Below, in pieces: positions 54,091 through 64,000 of a DNA stretch of 64,000 nucleotides. The DNA comes from Stenotrophomonas maltophilia (GTDB lineage: Bacteria; Pseudomonadota; Gammaproteobacteria; Xanthomonadales; Xanthomonadaceae). The position numbers and the translations under genes are program-made. A model generated the notes under the pieces. It was not told the origin of the DNA, ran no database searches, and worked only from the letters and a program-made list of their open reading frames with translations. Location: the NCBI GenBank assembly GCA_002387845.1, contig DGLB01000034.1, positions 62,001 through 126,000 of the forward strand, in the 5' to 3' direction. Positions within the stretch are counted from its first letter, which is position 1; each line of letters begins with the position of its first letter.

Positions 54091-54627
54091 ATGCGCGGAT
54101 CCGCAGTGGAGTTTGGGGTTGTAGCACTAGGTGCACTAGGTTTCCTCGGACTTCTGGCCTCCGACTTTCATCCCAGCACAGGGCTGTTCGTTGCAGCCTG
54201 CGTGATCGCGGTGGCGTTGGCATGTTGGGCGGTCAAGGCGCAACCCAAGCCCCAGGAGGTTTACTCGCCACTGCACGGTAAACGACGCCTGCGCTCGTCC
54301 TATTCGCCAACCTGGGTGGTGTTTCCAGTAGCACTGGTGGCCGGCTGGCTGTTCACGGTGTACGGCGCTGGCATGACGCTGGCTTTAGTCGCGGGCAAGC
54401 AGCACACCCGGCAAGCGGTGGTTGAGTTCAGCCGACACGCTAAGCCCTCACGCCGCTCGGCGCGCTGGGGAAGCTCCGGGCGGAGGCGTTGCGTTGCGTT
54501 GGGCAAGCTGCGCCGCTGCAACGTATCACCGGAAGACCTTGACGTCGCCATACGCCGCTCGGAATGCAGAGGTCATCACAGATTTCCCTGGCGGTGCTCG
54601 AGACGTCAGGAGAAATCACAATACTGA
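54091..54627 (+). CDS. Small membrane protein, unknown; C-terminus possibly frameshifted
   Basis: 178 residues. The N-terminal 100 look like a normal membrane protein: helices VEFGVVALGALGFLGLLA, GLFVAACVIAVALACWAV and WVVFPVALVAGWLFTVYGAGMTL. After about residue 110 (GKQHTRQAVVEFSRH) the composition changes to Arg/Cys/Ser-rich (SARWGSSGRRRCVALGKLRRC; CRGHHRFPWRCSRRQEK), suggestive of a frame shift or a decayed end, although no alternative frame is clearly better. AAGGA precedes ATG 54091. No family recognised. It lies with the BLUF gene between two inverted SMAG dimers. Confidence 0.5.
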   Translation: MRGSAVEFGVVALGALGFLGLLASDFHPSTGLFVAACVIAVALACWAVKAQPKPQEVYSPLHGKRRLRSSYSPTWVVFPVALVAGWLFTVYGAGMTLALVAGKQHTRQAVVEFSRHAKPSRRSARWGSSGRRRCVALGKLRRCNVSPEDLDVAIRRSECRGHHRFPWRCSRRQEKSQY

Positions 54628-54740
54628 AGCAGGAGGCAGCGTAAACGCGTTCATTGCACCGATGCTCAGGTGCACGAGGTGGTAACACCGCAGATGAACC
54701 ATGCGCGTATGGTGGGATCATTGACTGAGGAATTTGGATA

Positions 54741-55178
54741 ATGCCGATCCGTGCCGTGGCGTACGTAAGTACCGCGTGCAGTGAAATCGCAGAGCATGAT
54801 GCACTTGGGATCGGTTCTGGGAAGCTGGATGCGTTGGTGGAAGACGCGGCCCGTTTCAATCGCCAGGCGGGGGTTACGGGCGTGCTGCTGTTTGATGGCA
54901 CGCGGTTCTTCCAGTACATGGAAGGGCCTGAGGATGGCCTTCATGTCGCGTACGGCCGGGTACTTGCTGCTAGCAGCCACCATGACGTGATCGAGCTGCA
55001 TCGAGGGCTGGTCGGTCGTCGTCTTCTGCCGTTCTGGCCAATGCGGTGGCTGCCTACGGACCACACCGAGGTCAGCGCACTTGCCACGGCAAACTGGGTC
55101 GGTTTCAAGCAACGGGGTGATGCAACGGGAATGGATATCGTCGCCGGCGTTGTGGCCCCCCATCTGCTGGCAGGATAA
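54741..55178 (+). CDS. BLUF-domain blue-light photoreceptor
   Basis: 145 residues forming a single BLUF domain binding FAD. Key residues are all present: Tyr8 (AYVSTA), Asn40 (FNRQAGVTGVLL), Gln58 (RFFQYMEGPEDGL), and Trp99/Met101 (PFWPMRW). Compared with AppA, the Tyr-Asn distance is 8 residues longer while the Asn-Gln distance is equal. There is no output domain, so it acts through a partner, as short PixD/SLR-type proteins do. GAGGA precedes ATG 54741. The TAA stop abuts a SMAG GTAG. The three-receiver hybrid kinase lies next door, convergent; a link is speculative. Confidence 0.9.
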   Translation: MPIRAVAYVSTACSEIAEHDALGIGSGKLDALVEDAARFNRQAGVTGVLLFDGTRFFQYMEGPEDGLHVAYGRVLAASSHHDVIELHRGLVGRRLLPFWPMRWLPTDHTEVSALATANWVGFKQRGDATGMDIVAGVVAPHLLAG

Positions 55179-55248
55179 GTAGAGCCGGGCTTGCCCGGCT
55201 GCCTTTCGCGGGCGAATGATCACGCCAGCCGGGCAAGCCCGGCTCTAC
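55179..55248 (+). repeat. SMAG dimer, right arm of an inverted pair
   Basis: Head-to-head elements at 55179-55201 (plus) and 55226-55248 (minus), 70 bp in all. It is the near-exact reverse complement of the dimer at 53922-53991 (4 mismatches), so the two bracket 53992-55178. Confidence 0.9.
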
Positions 55249-55282
55249 CAAATCGCACCATCAACCACGCCCGCATCACCGG

Positions 55283-58672
<3,390 letters not shown>

Positions 58673-58744
58673 GGGTAGCCGGCAGGGTGGACGCAACAGC
58701 TCAGCGTATCACGTCGCCCACGCACACATCGGCCCACCCCGGAC

Positions 58745-58767
58745 GTAGAGCCGGGCATGCCCGGCTG
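58745..58767 (+). repeat. Single SMAG element
   Basis: GTAGAGCCGGGC-AT-GCCCGGCTG between the kinase start and the SDR stop. The SDR's TGA (58769-58771) lies in the element's GCTGCTC tail. Confidence 0.85.
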
Positions 58768-58768
58768 C

Positions 58769-59551
58769 TCAAACCTGGGTCAATCCACCATCAACCGTCA
58801 GCTCTGCACCGGTGATGTAAGACGCATCCTCCGACGCCAGGAACGACATGGCCTTGGCAATCTCATCCGGGCTACCCCCGCGACCCAACGGAGCCTTCTG
58901 CGCGATATCAGCCAGGTAGGCACTGATGTCCTCGTCACTCATGCCCAGCTCGGACTTGTAAGCCGGGGTAACCACCACCCCCGGAGCCACAATGTTGACC
59001 CGAATGTCCCGGCCTTTAAGGTCTGAAGCCCAGGTCCTCACGAACGAGCGCAGCGCCGCCTTCGTTGCCGCATACACACCGAACGCGGGGACGCCCTGAT
59101 TGGCTGCGATCGAACCCGTCACCACGATGGCAGCGCCCGCCGTCATCAGCGGCAGTGCCTTCTGCACCGTGAACAAGGTGCCTTTGACGTTGATGCCGAA
59201 GTACTTGTCGAAGCCTGCTTCGGTGATGCCATCAAGCGGGGTGAACTCACCGCCGCCCGCGTTGGCAATGAGAATGTCCAGTCGACCGTGCGTCGCGCGG
59301 ATGGTCTCCATCAGGGCGTCTAGGTCTGCGGCCACCGAGATGTCGCTACGGACCGCGACCGCACCATGCCCGATCTCGGCGACGGCGCTATCCAGCTCCG
59401 GCTGCCGGCGACCGCTGATGACGACCTTGGCACCCTCAAGCGCCAGCCGCTTGGCGGTGGCCAGGCCGATGCCCGAGCTGCCGCCGGTGACCAGAGCCAC
59501 CTTGCCGGCATGTTTTGTGGTGTGGACGTTGACCAGTTCCTGGGTTTGCAT
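58769..59551 (-). CDS. Short-chain dehydrogenase/reductase
   Basis: 260-residue classical SDR: cofactor motif VTGGSSGIGLATAKRL, then ISGRRQPEL (NADP-type basic pair), NAGGGEFTPLDGITEAGFDKYF, catalytic Ser in VTGSIAANQG and Tyr/Lys in GVYAATKAALRSF. The C-terminus SFLASEDASYITGAELTVDGGLTQV is typical of glucose-1-dehydrogenase-like members. ATG 59551 is chosen; the frame continues upstream into the divergent LysR promoter. Probably regulated by the LysR protein at 59685. Substrate unknown. Confidence 0.92.
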   Translation of the reverse strand: MQTQELVNVHTTKHAGKVALVTGGSSGIGLATAKRLALEGAKVVISGRRQPELDSAVAEIGHGAVAVRSDISVAADLDALMETIRATHGRLDILIANAGGGEFTPLDGITEAGFDKYFGINVKGTLFTVQKALPLMTAGAAIVVTGSIAANQGVPAFGVYAATKAALRSFVRTWASDLKGRDIRVNIVAPGVVVTPAYKSELGMSDEDISAYLADIAQKAPLGRGGSPDEIAKAMSFLASEDASYITGAELTVDGGLTQV

Positions 59552-59684
59552 GTCTTTGCCTTGAGTGAGCGGCGATTGCCGCGATGGGTGCCACTCTATT
59601 GGGGTGCCGAATGGAGATAAATACTGGTTTCGTTGATTCTTTATTTCCCCGGGTGAATAATCGACTCCCAACCCGGAGCCCGGC

Positions 59685-60590
59685 ATGGATCACTTACAGG
59701 CAATACGCGCATTCGCCCGTGTCGTGGAGACCGGCGGATTCAATCGCGCTGCGGAATCGCTGCAGATGCCCAATGCCACCTTGAGCAAGTCGATCACCGC
59801 GCTGGAGAAGCACCTTGGTGTCAAACTGCTGGAGCGCAGCACGCGCCGGGTCAGCGTGAGCAACGATGGGGCTGCTTACTACGAGCGCATCCGGCACCTG
59901 CTCACGGAACTGGATGACGTGGAAGCCACCCTCGGGCGCGCCCAGCGCAGCCCCAAGGGAAAATTGCGTGTGGACACCGGTGGCTCGACGGCGAGCGGAC
60001 TGCTGATCCCGGCGCTGCCGGAGTTCCGCGCCAGGTATCCGGATATCCAGGTGCACCTGGGCGTTACCGACCGGACGGTGGATGTCATTGGCGAGAACAT
60101 CGACTGTGCGATCCGCAGTACCGCCGACGACGGCGCGTTGATCTCGCGCAGGATTGGCAGCCTGGAATGGACCACCTGCGCAAGCCCGGCGTATCTGGAA
60201 CGCTACGGTGTTCCCACTCACCCAAAAGCACTGCTTGAACCCCGGTTCCCTGTGGTCGGGTACTTCTCCGCACACACGGGCAGAGCACCGCCGCTGCATT
60301 TCCTGGACGGCGGCGTGCCACTGGAGGTCGCGCCCGACTGTGCGGTCATGGTCAATGAGAGCAACGCTCATCTGGCAACGGGCCTGGTCGGGCTCGGCGT
60401 GATCCACACGCTGGATTTCATGGTGCGGCCGGCGATTGACCGAGGCGAGTTGGTACCTGTGCTGCAGGAATGGCGGCCAGCGCCACTGGACGTCTACATC
60501 GCGTATGCCCCAAGCCGGCAGCTCAGCACGAAGGTGCGGGTGTTTGTGGAGTGGGTGAGCGAGTTGTATGCCCGATTTGAGAGGAAATAA
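59685..60590 (+). CDS. LysR-family regulator (divergent to SDR)
   Basis: 301 residues. The helix-turn-helix is IRAFARVVETGGFNRAAESLQMPNATLSKSITALEKHLG followed by LLERSTRRVSVSNDG; the effector domain begins KGKLRVDTGGSTASGLLIPALPEF. It belongs to the branch that typically controls a divergently transcribed SDR, exactly the layout here (133 bp between starts). A SMAG pair follows 80 bp after the stop. Confidence 0.93.
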   Translation: MDHLQAIRAFARVVETGGFNRAAESLQMPNATLSKSITALEKHLGVKLLERSTRRVSVSNDGAAYYERIRHLLTELDDVEATLGRAQRSPKGKLRVDTGGSTASGLLIPALPEFRARYPDIQVHLGVTDRTVDVIGENIDCAIRSTADDGALISRRIGSLEWTTCASPAYLERYGVPTHPKALLEPRFPVVGYFSAHTGRAPPLHFLDGGVPLEVAPDCAVMVNESNAHLATGLVGLGVIHTLDFMVRPAIDRGELVPVLQEWRPAPLDVYIAYAPSRQLSTKVRVFVEWVSELYARFERK

Positions 60591-60671
60591 CCCGGTGACG
60601 TTTCGATGGTGGCATTGAAACGGCGCGACCCGGTCGGACCCAATGCTGGGCTTGAACTCGCGACCCACTCC

Positions 60672-60794
60672 GTAGAGCCGGGCTTGCCCGGCTGCTCTTC
60701 GCGGACAAACTGTCACACGAGGCCACGTAGGAGCGCCGAGAATAGGGGGTGTGCCTTCGGGGGGCGAAAAGCAGCCGGGCAAGCCCGGCTCTAC
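60672..60794. repeat. Spaced inverted SMAG pair
   Basis: A plus element at 60672-60694 (with a CTCTTCGCG tail) and a minus element at 60772-60794 enclose 77 bp. The minus element's GTAG provides the methyltransferase stop codon. Confidence 0.9.
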
Positions 60795-61468
60795 AGAAGC
60801 GCTGGTCGGCGCGCCACCCAACCCTTGAAGCTTAGGGCCGCGTAGAACAACTCCACGTCGGCAAACCCCGCCCCCTCAAGCAACGCCACCTCGTCCTGCG
60901 CCGAAAGTGCCGGCAGCTTGGCCGCCATGGCCGCAATCCCCGCCTCATCCTGTTCGCTCACCACGCCGTTCGCCGAAGCAAAGGCCGCAGATCGACGAAG
61001 CCAACGCAGGCGCTCTTCCGGCGCATAACTATGGTGAGCGACCACCAGCACACCCCCAGGCTTCAGCCGCCGGAACAGCTCCCGCAACGTCCGCAGCCGT
61101 GCATCACGGTCGAGAAAATGAAGCGTCAGCAAACACGTAGCGCCATCGAACTCGCGGAGCGGTGCATCCTCGATCACCCCCTCCACCAGCTCGGCGCGTG
61201 CACCTTCAGCCCCCAGCGTCTCCCGCGCAAGCGCAAGCATGGGTGCGGAGGGGTCCACGCCGACAAAGCGCCAACCGGGGTGCGCCCGGGCAAAGGCGCT
61301 GAGCTCCAAGCCGCCACCCGCCCCCAGCACCAGCACCTCGCCTTGCGGGGGCACGGATTCGGCGAGGAGCACGTGGGTCATGCGATGAAGGGCGGCCATG
61401 CCAGGCACTTTGGCCTGGGCGGTTTCCTGATAGCGGCTGACGGCGGCAGCGTCTTGGAACGTGGACAT
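60791..61468 (-). CDS. Class I SAM-dependent methyltransferase
   Basis: 225 residues. Motif I is VLVLGAGGGLELSAFA, motif II GWRFVGVDPSAPMLALA, then GATCLLTLHFLDRDARLRTLRELFRRLKPGGVLVVAHHS (motifs III-post III). Small-molecule methyltransferases of this type lack a diagnostic substrate domain, so the target is unknown. ATG 61468 is used; a GTG 39 bp upstream falls inside a palindrome. The stop TAG (60793-60791) is the TAG of a SMAG GTAG, so the last residues FKGWVARRPALL run into the repeat. Confidence 0.88.
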   Translation of the reverse strand: MSTFQDAAAVSRYQETAQAKVPGMAALHRMTHVLLAESVPPQGEVLVLGAGGGLELSAFARAHPGWRFVGVDPSAPMLALARETLGAEGARAELVEGVIEDAPLREFDGATCLLTLHFLDRDARLRTLRELFRRLKPGGVLVVAHHSYAPEERLRWLRRSAAFASANGVVSEQDEAGIAAMAAKLPALSAQDEVALLEGAGFADVELFYAALSFKGWVARRPALL

Positions 61469-61495
61469 GGGGTTTGCGCACAAAGTAGGATCCCA

Positions 61496-61522
61496 AATAT
61501 GTAACACAAAACGTTACATATT
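61496..61522. promoter_or_regulatory. Perfect operator-like palindrome upstream of the methyltransferase
   Basis: AATATGTAAC-ACAAAAC-GTTACATATT: 10-bp perfect arms with a 7-bp centre, ending 28 bp before ATG 61468. Its size and the GTAAC/GTTAC core are like TetR-family operators. The methyltransferase is a plausible target; no TetR gene is in the window. Confidence 0.6.
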
Positions 61523-61534
61523 ACGAAGCCAGCC

Positions 61535-61624
61535 GTAGAGCCGGGCTTGCCCGGCTGCTTTGAAAATGGTCACACGACAGCGATTCGCCTTAATCCACGA
61601 GCAGCCGGGCAAGCCCGGCTCTAC
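61535..61624. repeat. SMAG dimer
   Basis: A plus element at 61535-61557 and a minus element at 61602-61624 with a 44-bp centre. The minus element's GTAG overlaps and supplies the stop of the ABC permease gene at 61621. Confidence 0.9.
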
Positions 61625-62871
61625 GGCGAGAACTCTGGCGCTCGCCCGTAGTCTTCCTCCCGGAACGGCTTATCCCCAACCAGGAACCCGTAATAGAACC
61701 GCCGCAGCTGCGCGTGATACGCCCGAATACGATCCTGATAGGCAAGGTGCGCCTGCATGTCCGTACCCGCCATCCGCGTCAGCGCCGCCTGCAGCCCCAC
61801 CGGGGGCAACACCCACCCCAGCGTATTCGCAGCCGCAGTCCGCTCCTCGATCCCCTTACGGTAGGCGGCACTCATCGGCGCAACCGCATCATCCCCGTTC
61901 TGGTGAAACGCCAGATACCACTTGTAATGGAACGCAGTACCCAACGGAGCCGACTGACTCCATTCCGGATACTTCGCATAGAAGCGCTGCATGGTGTCCT
62001 CGCGCGGAACATCCCATGCACCATTCACCGCCTCGCGCTGCGCCCGTGCAATCTCGGCCCCTTGCTCCACGGGAATTGCCCGCTCGATCGCCACGTTCGA
62101 CAGCGCCGGCAGCACCAGCGCCACCGTGACCCACACTGCGGCCAGCGTTGCGGCATTGGTGCTCGACGCCCAGCTCCGCCACGCCACCAGCAGCGCCACA
62201 GCCATCCAGAAGGCGAGGTACGCCACCATCAAGGCCAGCACGGCCACGATCTGACCTGCGGGCACGGCCTGCTGGACAGCCACCACTGCGAACGGAATTC
62301 CCAGGCAGACGCTCAACGCCGCACCCCTCACCACCGCACGCCGCCCATACAGGCGGGTGAGCGAACCCGGCAGGCTCGCCAGCGTCCGCTCCCGTCCAGA
62401 CTCACGCTCACCCGAGCGCAGGTCGTGGAACAGCACGATCACGAACAGCGGGGCCAGGAAGGTGAGCAGGAACGCGAAGTCGAACCGACCGGCCAACGCC
62501 AGTTCCGGATTGAAGGCATCGCCATCATGGATCTGCGCTTCAAGCCCCAATGCCCGCACGCGCAGCACAAACGGAGCCACGTCACGCATGCCCACCGCCG
62601 CGAACGCCAGCGGCGACGGCGGGTTCCAGGTGGGATGGAACGAGTAATAGGCCGCCGTGCCTGCGTCCTGAGACGCGCCGTTCGCCTTTACCAGCGCAGC
62701 CATGTCTTCCGCCTGCAGCCCGGCGATCCGGGCGATGGCCTCACGCTGGCTGTCGATCCGCTGCACGCCGGAAACTAGGCTGGCCACGGCCAACGCCACC
62801 AACAACGCCAGGCCAGCTACCGCCACCTTGGAACGCAGCAGCAGGGTCCATTCGTACTTCCAGAGTTTCAT
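61621..62871 (-). CDS. ABC-2-type transporter permease (DUF3526-like)
   Basis: 416 residues. One helix after the basic start (WKYEWTLLLRSKVAVAGLALLVALAVASL), a large extracytoplasmic loop, then several helices (FDFAFLLTFLAPLFVIVLFHDL; IVAVLALMVAYLAFWMAVALLVAW; AATLAAVWVTVALVLPALSNVA) and a second large loop. This is the DUF3526/ABC-2 export permease layout. The DLRSGERESGRERTLASLPG segment is the coupling region facing the ATPase. ATG 62871 overlaps the preceding permease stop by 4 bp (ATGA). The stop TAG is provided by a SMAG element. Confidence 0.85.
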   Translation of the reverse strand: MKLWKYEWTLLLRSKVAVAGLALLVALAVASLVSGVQRIDSQREAIARIAGLQAEDMAALVKANGASQDAGTAAYYSFHPTWNPPSPLAFAAVGMRDVAPFVLRVRALGLEAQIHDGDAFNPELALAGRFDFAFLLTFLAPLFVIVLFHDLRSGERESGRERTLASLPGSLTRLYGRRAVVRGAALSVCLGIPFAVVAVQQAVPAGQIVAVLALMVAYLAFWMAVALLVAWRSWASSTNAATLAAVWVTVALVLPALSNVAIERAIPVEQGAEIARAQREAVNGAWDVPREDTMQRFYAKYPEWSQSAPLGTAFHYKWYLAFHQNGDDAVAPMSAAYRKGIEERTAAANTLGWVLPPVGLQAALTRMAGTDMQAHLAYQDRIRAYHAQLRRFYYGFLVGDKPFREEDYGRAPEFSP

Positions 62872-64000
62872 CGCGCCACCTCCAGACGGCGGGCGCTCAG
62901 GGCGAGCGCGAGCAGGGTGGCCAGCAGCCAGCCAAACAGAATCAGCAGCCCGGGCAGCAGACTGTGCAACACGGACGTCCACGCCGGTGGGCTGAACTGG
63001 AAGTGCGGAATCTCCTGCCAATGGCGGCTGTCCACGCGCTTGCGCTGGTCGGCACCGGCGTCCTTGGCGGTATCGTCGGCGTAGCTCACCCCGTCGGCCT
63101 GCAGCTGGTTCAACTGCTGCACCAGGCGATAACGGTGCGCTTCGGCCTGATCGAGGAAGCGCAGGTGTGCGGAAAGATCGGTGGCAGCCGCCGCCATCGA
63201 CAGCTGGCGCAGCGCAATGGACGGGCTGAGCAGCGAGAAACCGCCCACCAGCCGGTTCTGCGCATGCTGCGCTTCGGCACTGCGCCCGGCATAGTCGTTG
63301 AACAGCGCGGACGTGACCCGTTCACCTTCCACCACCAGCAAGCCTTTGTAGTTCACCGGCAGGTCTTCAATACGTGACACGCCGTACTGTTCCAGCACCT
63401 TGCGGCGGAACGCGGAGAAGTAAGGGTCATCGGCATTGTGGCTGTCGCCCAATGCCCGCAGGTCGCGGCCGATGCCCACCTCGGTCTGCAGCCGGTCCGG
63501 CAACGTGTAGGCGGCGTAGGCCACGTCCGGGGCAACGCGCGGCACCAGCAGGGCAGACACCGCCCACACCGCCACCAGCACCAGCAGCGCATCGCGCCGG
63601 CGCGCCAGCAATGCCGACGCCGCGGCAATCACCGCGCACCAGCTGCCCAGGTACAGCACGTAGCCCAGCATCAGCACGGACGCCACCAGCCCGGAGGCCT
63701 CAGGTGCGGCTGCCAGCAGCGCCAGCCCAATGAAGGCCGGCAGCATGAACACCAGCGACACCAGCCACAGCGCAGCCAGCTTGCCGCCCACAATCGCCCG
63801 TAGCGACGCCCCCTGCAGCATCAGCTGGCGCAACGTGCCGCGCTCGCGCTCCTGGGCCAGCACACCGTGGCCAAGGAAGATCAGCACCAGCGGTGCCAGG
63901 ATCTGCAGCACAAAGGCCGGGGTGAGCTGACCGAATCGGGTGAGGATGGAGCTCTGCATGACATCGCCGAAGTTGGCCGTGTTCTGCCGATGCCCTTCGA
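62868..64000 (-). CDS. ABC-2-type transporter permease, partner (5' end outside window)
   Basis: At least 376 residues; the frame is open to the window edge, so the true start lies beyond 64000 (the ATG at 63959 is internal: EGHRQNTANFGDV precedes it). Same layout as its neighbour: helices around FVLQILAPLVLIFLGHGVL, the coupling segment QERERGTLRQLMLQGASL, LAALWLVSLVFMLPAFIGLALL, a long periplasmic loop and a C-terminal helix SLLPGLLILFGWLLATLLALALS. The two would form a heterodimeric permease with an ATPase encoded upstream, outside the window. Cargo unknown. Confidence 0.85.
   Translation of the reverse strand, partial: EGHRQNTANFGDVMQSSILTRFGQLTPAFVLQILAPLVLIFLGHGVLAQERERGTLRQLMLQGASLRAIVGGKLAALWLVSLVFMLPAFIGLALLAAAPEASGLVASVLMLGYVLYLGSWCAVIAAASALLARRRDALLVLVAVWAVSALLVPRVAPDVAYAAYTLPDRLQTEVGIGRDLRALGDSHNADDPYFSAFRRKVLEQYGVSRIEDLPVNYKGLLVVEGERVTSALFNDYAGRSAEAQHAQNRLVGGFSLLSPSIALRQLSMAAAATDLSAHLRFLDQAEAHRYRLVQQLNQLQADGVSYADDTAKDAGADQRKRVDSRHWQEIPHFQFSPPAWTSVLHSLLPGLLILFGWLLATLLALALSARRLEVAR

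Overview
The window is GC-rich, densely coded bacterial chromosome. Dozens of GTAG-headed short palindromes (SMAG/REP type), a LacI-controlled xylan locus, a type IV secretion effector with an XVIPCD-like tail, and the gene repertoire all point to Xanthomonadaceae, most likely Stenotrophomonas. No rRNA, tRNA, CRISPR array, phage or complete insertion sequence was seen.

1-17.1 kb is a xylan / glucuronoxylan utilisation locus. It holds the xylulokinase 3' end, xylose isomerase, a GH3 lipoprotein, a LacI-type repressor on the other strand, then GH67 alpha-glucuronidase, an SGNH acetylesterase, GH43, GH3 with a PA14 insert, a sugar-cation symporter fused in frame to a GH43 enzyme, and an aldose 1-epimerase. 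The last six are coupled by 4-11 bp overlaps. Exported enzymes would debranch and trim xylo-oligosaccharides, the transporter-hydrolase would import and cut them, and XylA/XylB would pass xylose to the pentose phosphate pathway. 17.2-22.4 kb carries an acetolactate-synthase-like enzyme with an aldehyde dehydrogenase, a secreted repeat protein, an AraC regulator and a DUF6265 protein.

22.4-28.3 kb is a methionine locus. A MetR-type regulator and a reductase-like MTHFR protein point left; an FMN reductase, DUF1852 (MesX) and a core methionine synthase (MesD) point right; threonine aldolase follows. 28.6-34.7 kb is one giant RTX calcium-binding protein with no type I secretion genes beside it. 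34.8-42.4 kb holds LysR/SDR, a membrane-anchored PQQ-type sugar dehydrogenase, succinate-semialdehyde dehydrogenase, a Tat-leader alpha/beta hydrolase, and a small AraC + NmrA pair followed by a decayed DoxX remnant.

42.4-52.5 kb contains a propeller-sensor histidine kinase with a NarL-type regulator, a DoxX-like membrane protein, a kelch protein, a lipoprotein + lipase pair that looks like an immunity protein and T4SS killing effector, an exported alpha/beta hydrolase and an AraC/GyrI regulator. 52.5-64 kb is rich in SMAG elements. It contains a structured leader before a 49-residue peptide, a DUF4442 protein, a BLUF photoreceptor bracketed by two near-identical inverted 70-bp SMAG dimers, a hybrid kinase with three receiver domains, SDR/LysR, a methyltransferase and two ABC permeases, the last running off the end.

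The most unusual signals are the transporter::GH43 fusion, SMAG elements read in frame inside two proteins, SMAG elements supplying the stop codons of three genes, and the SMAG-bracketed BLUF segment.
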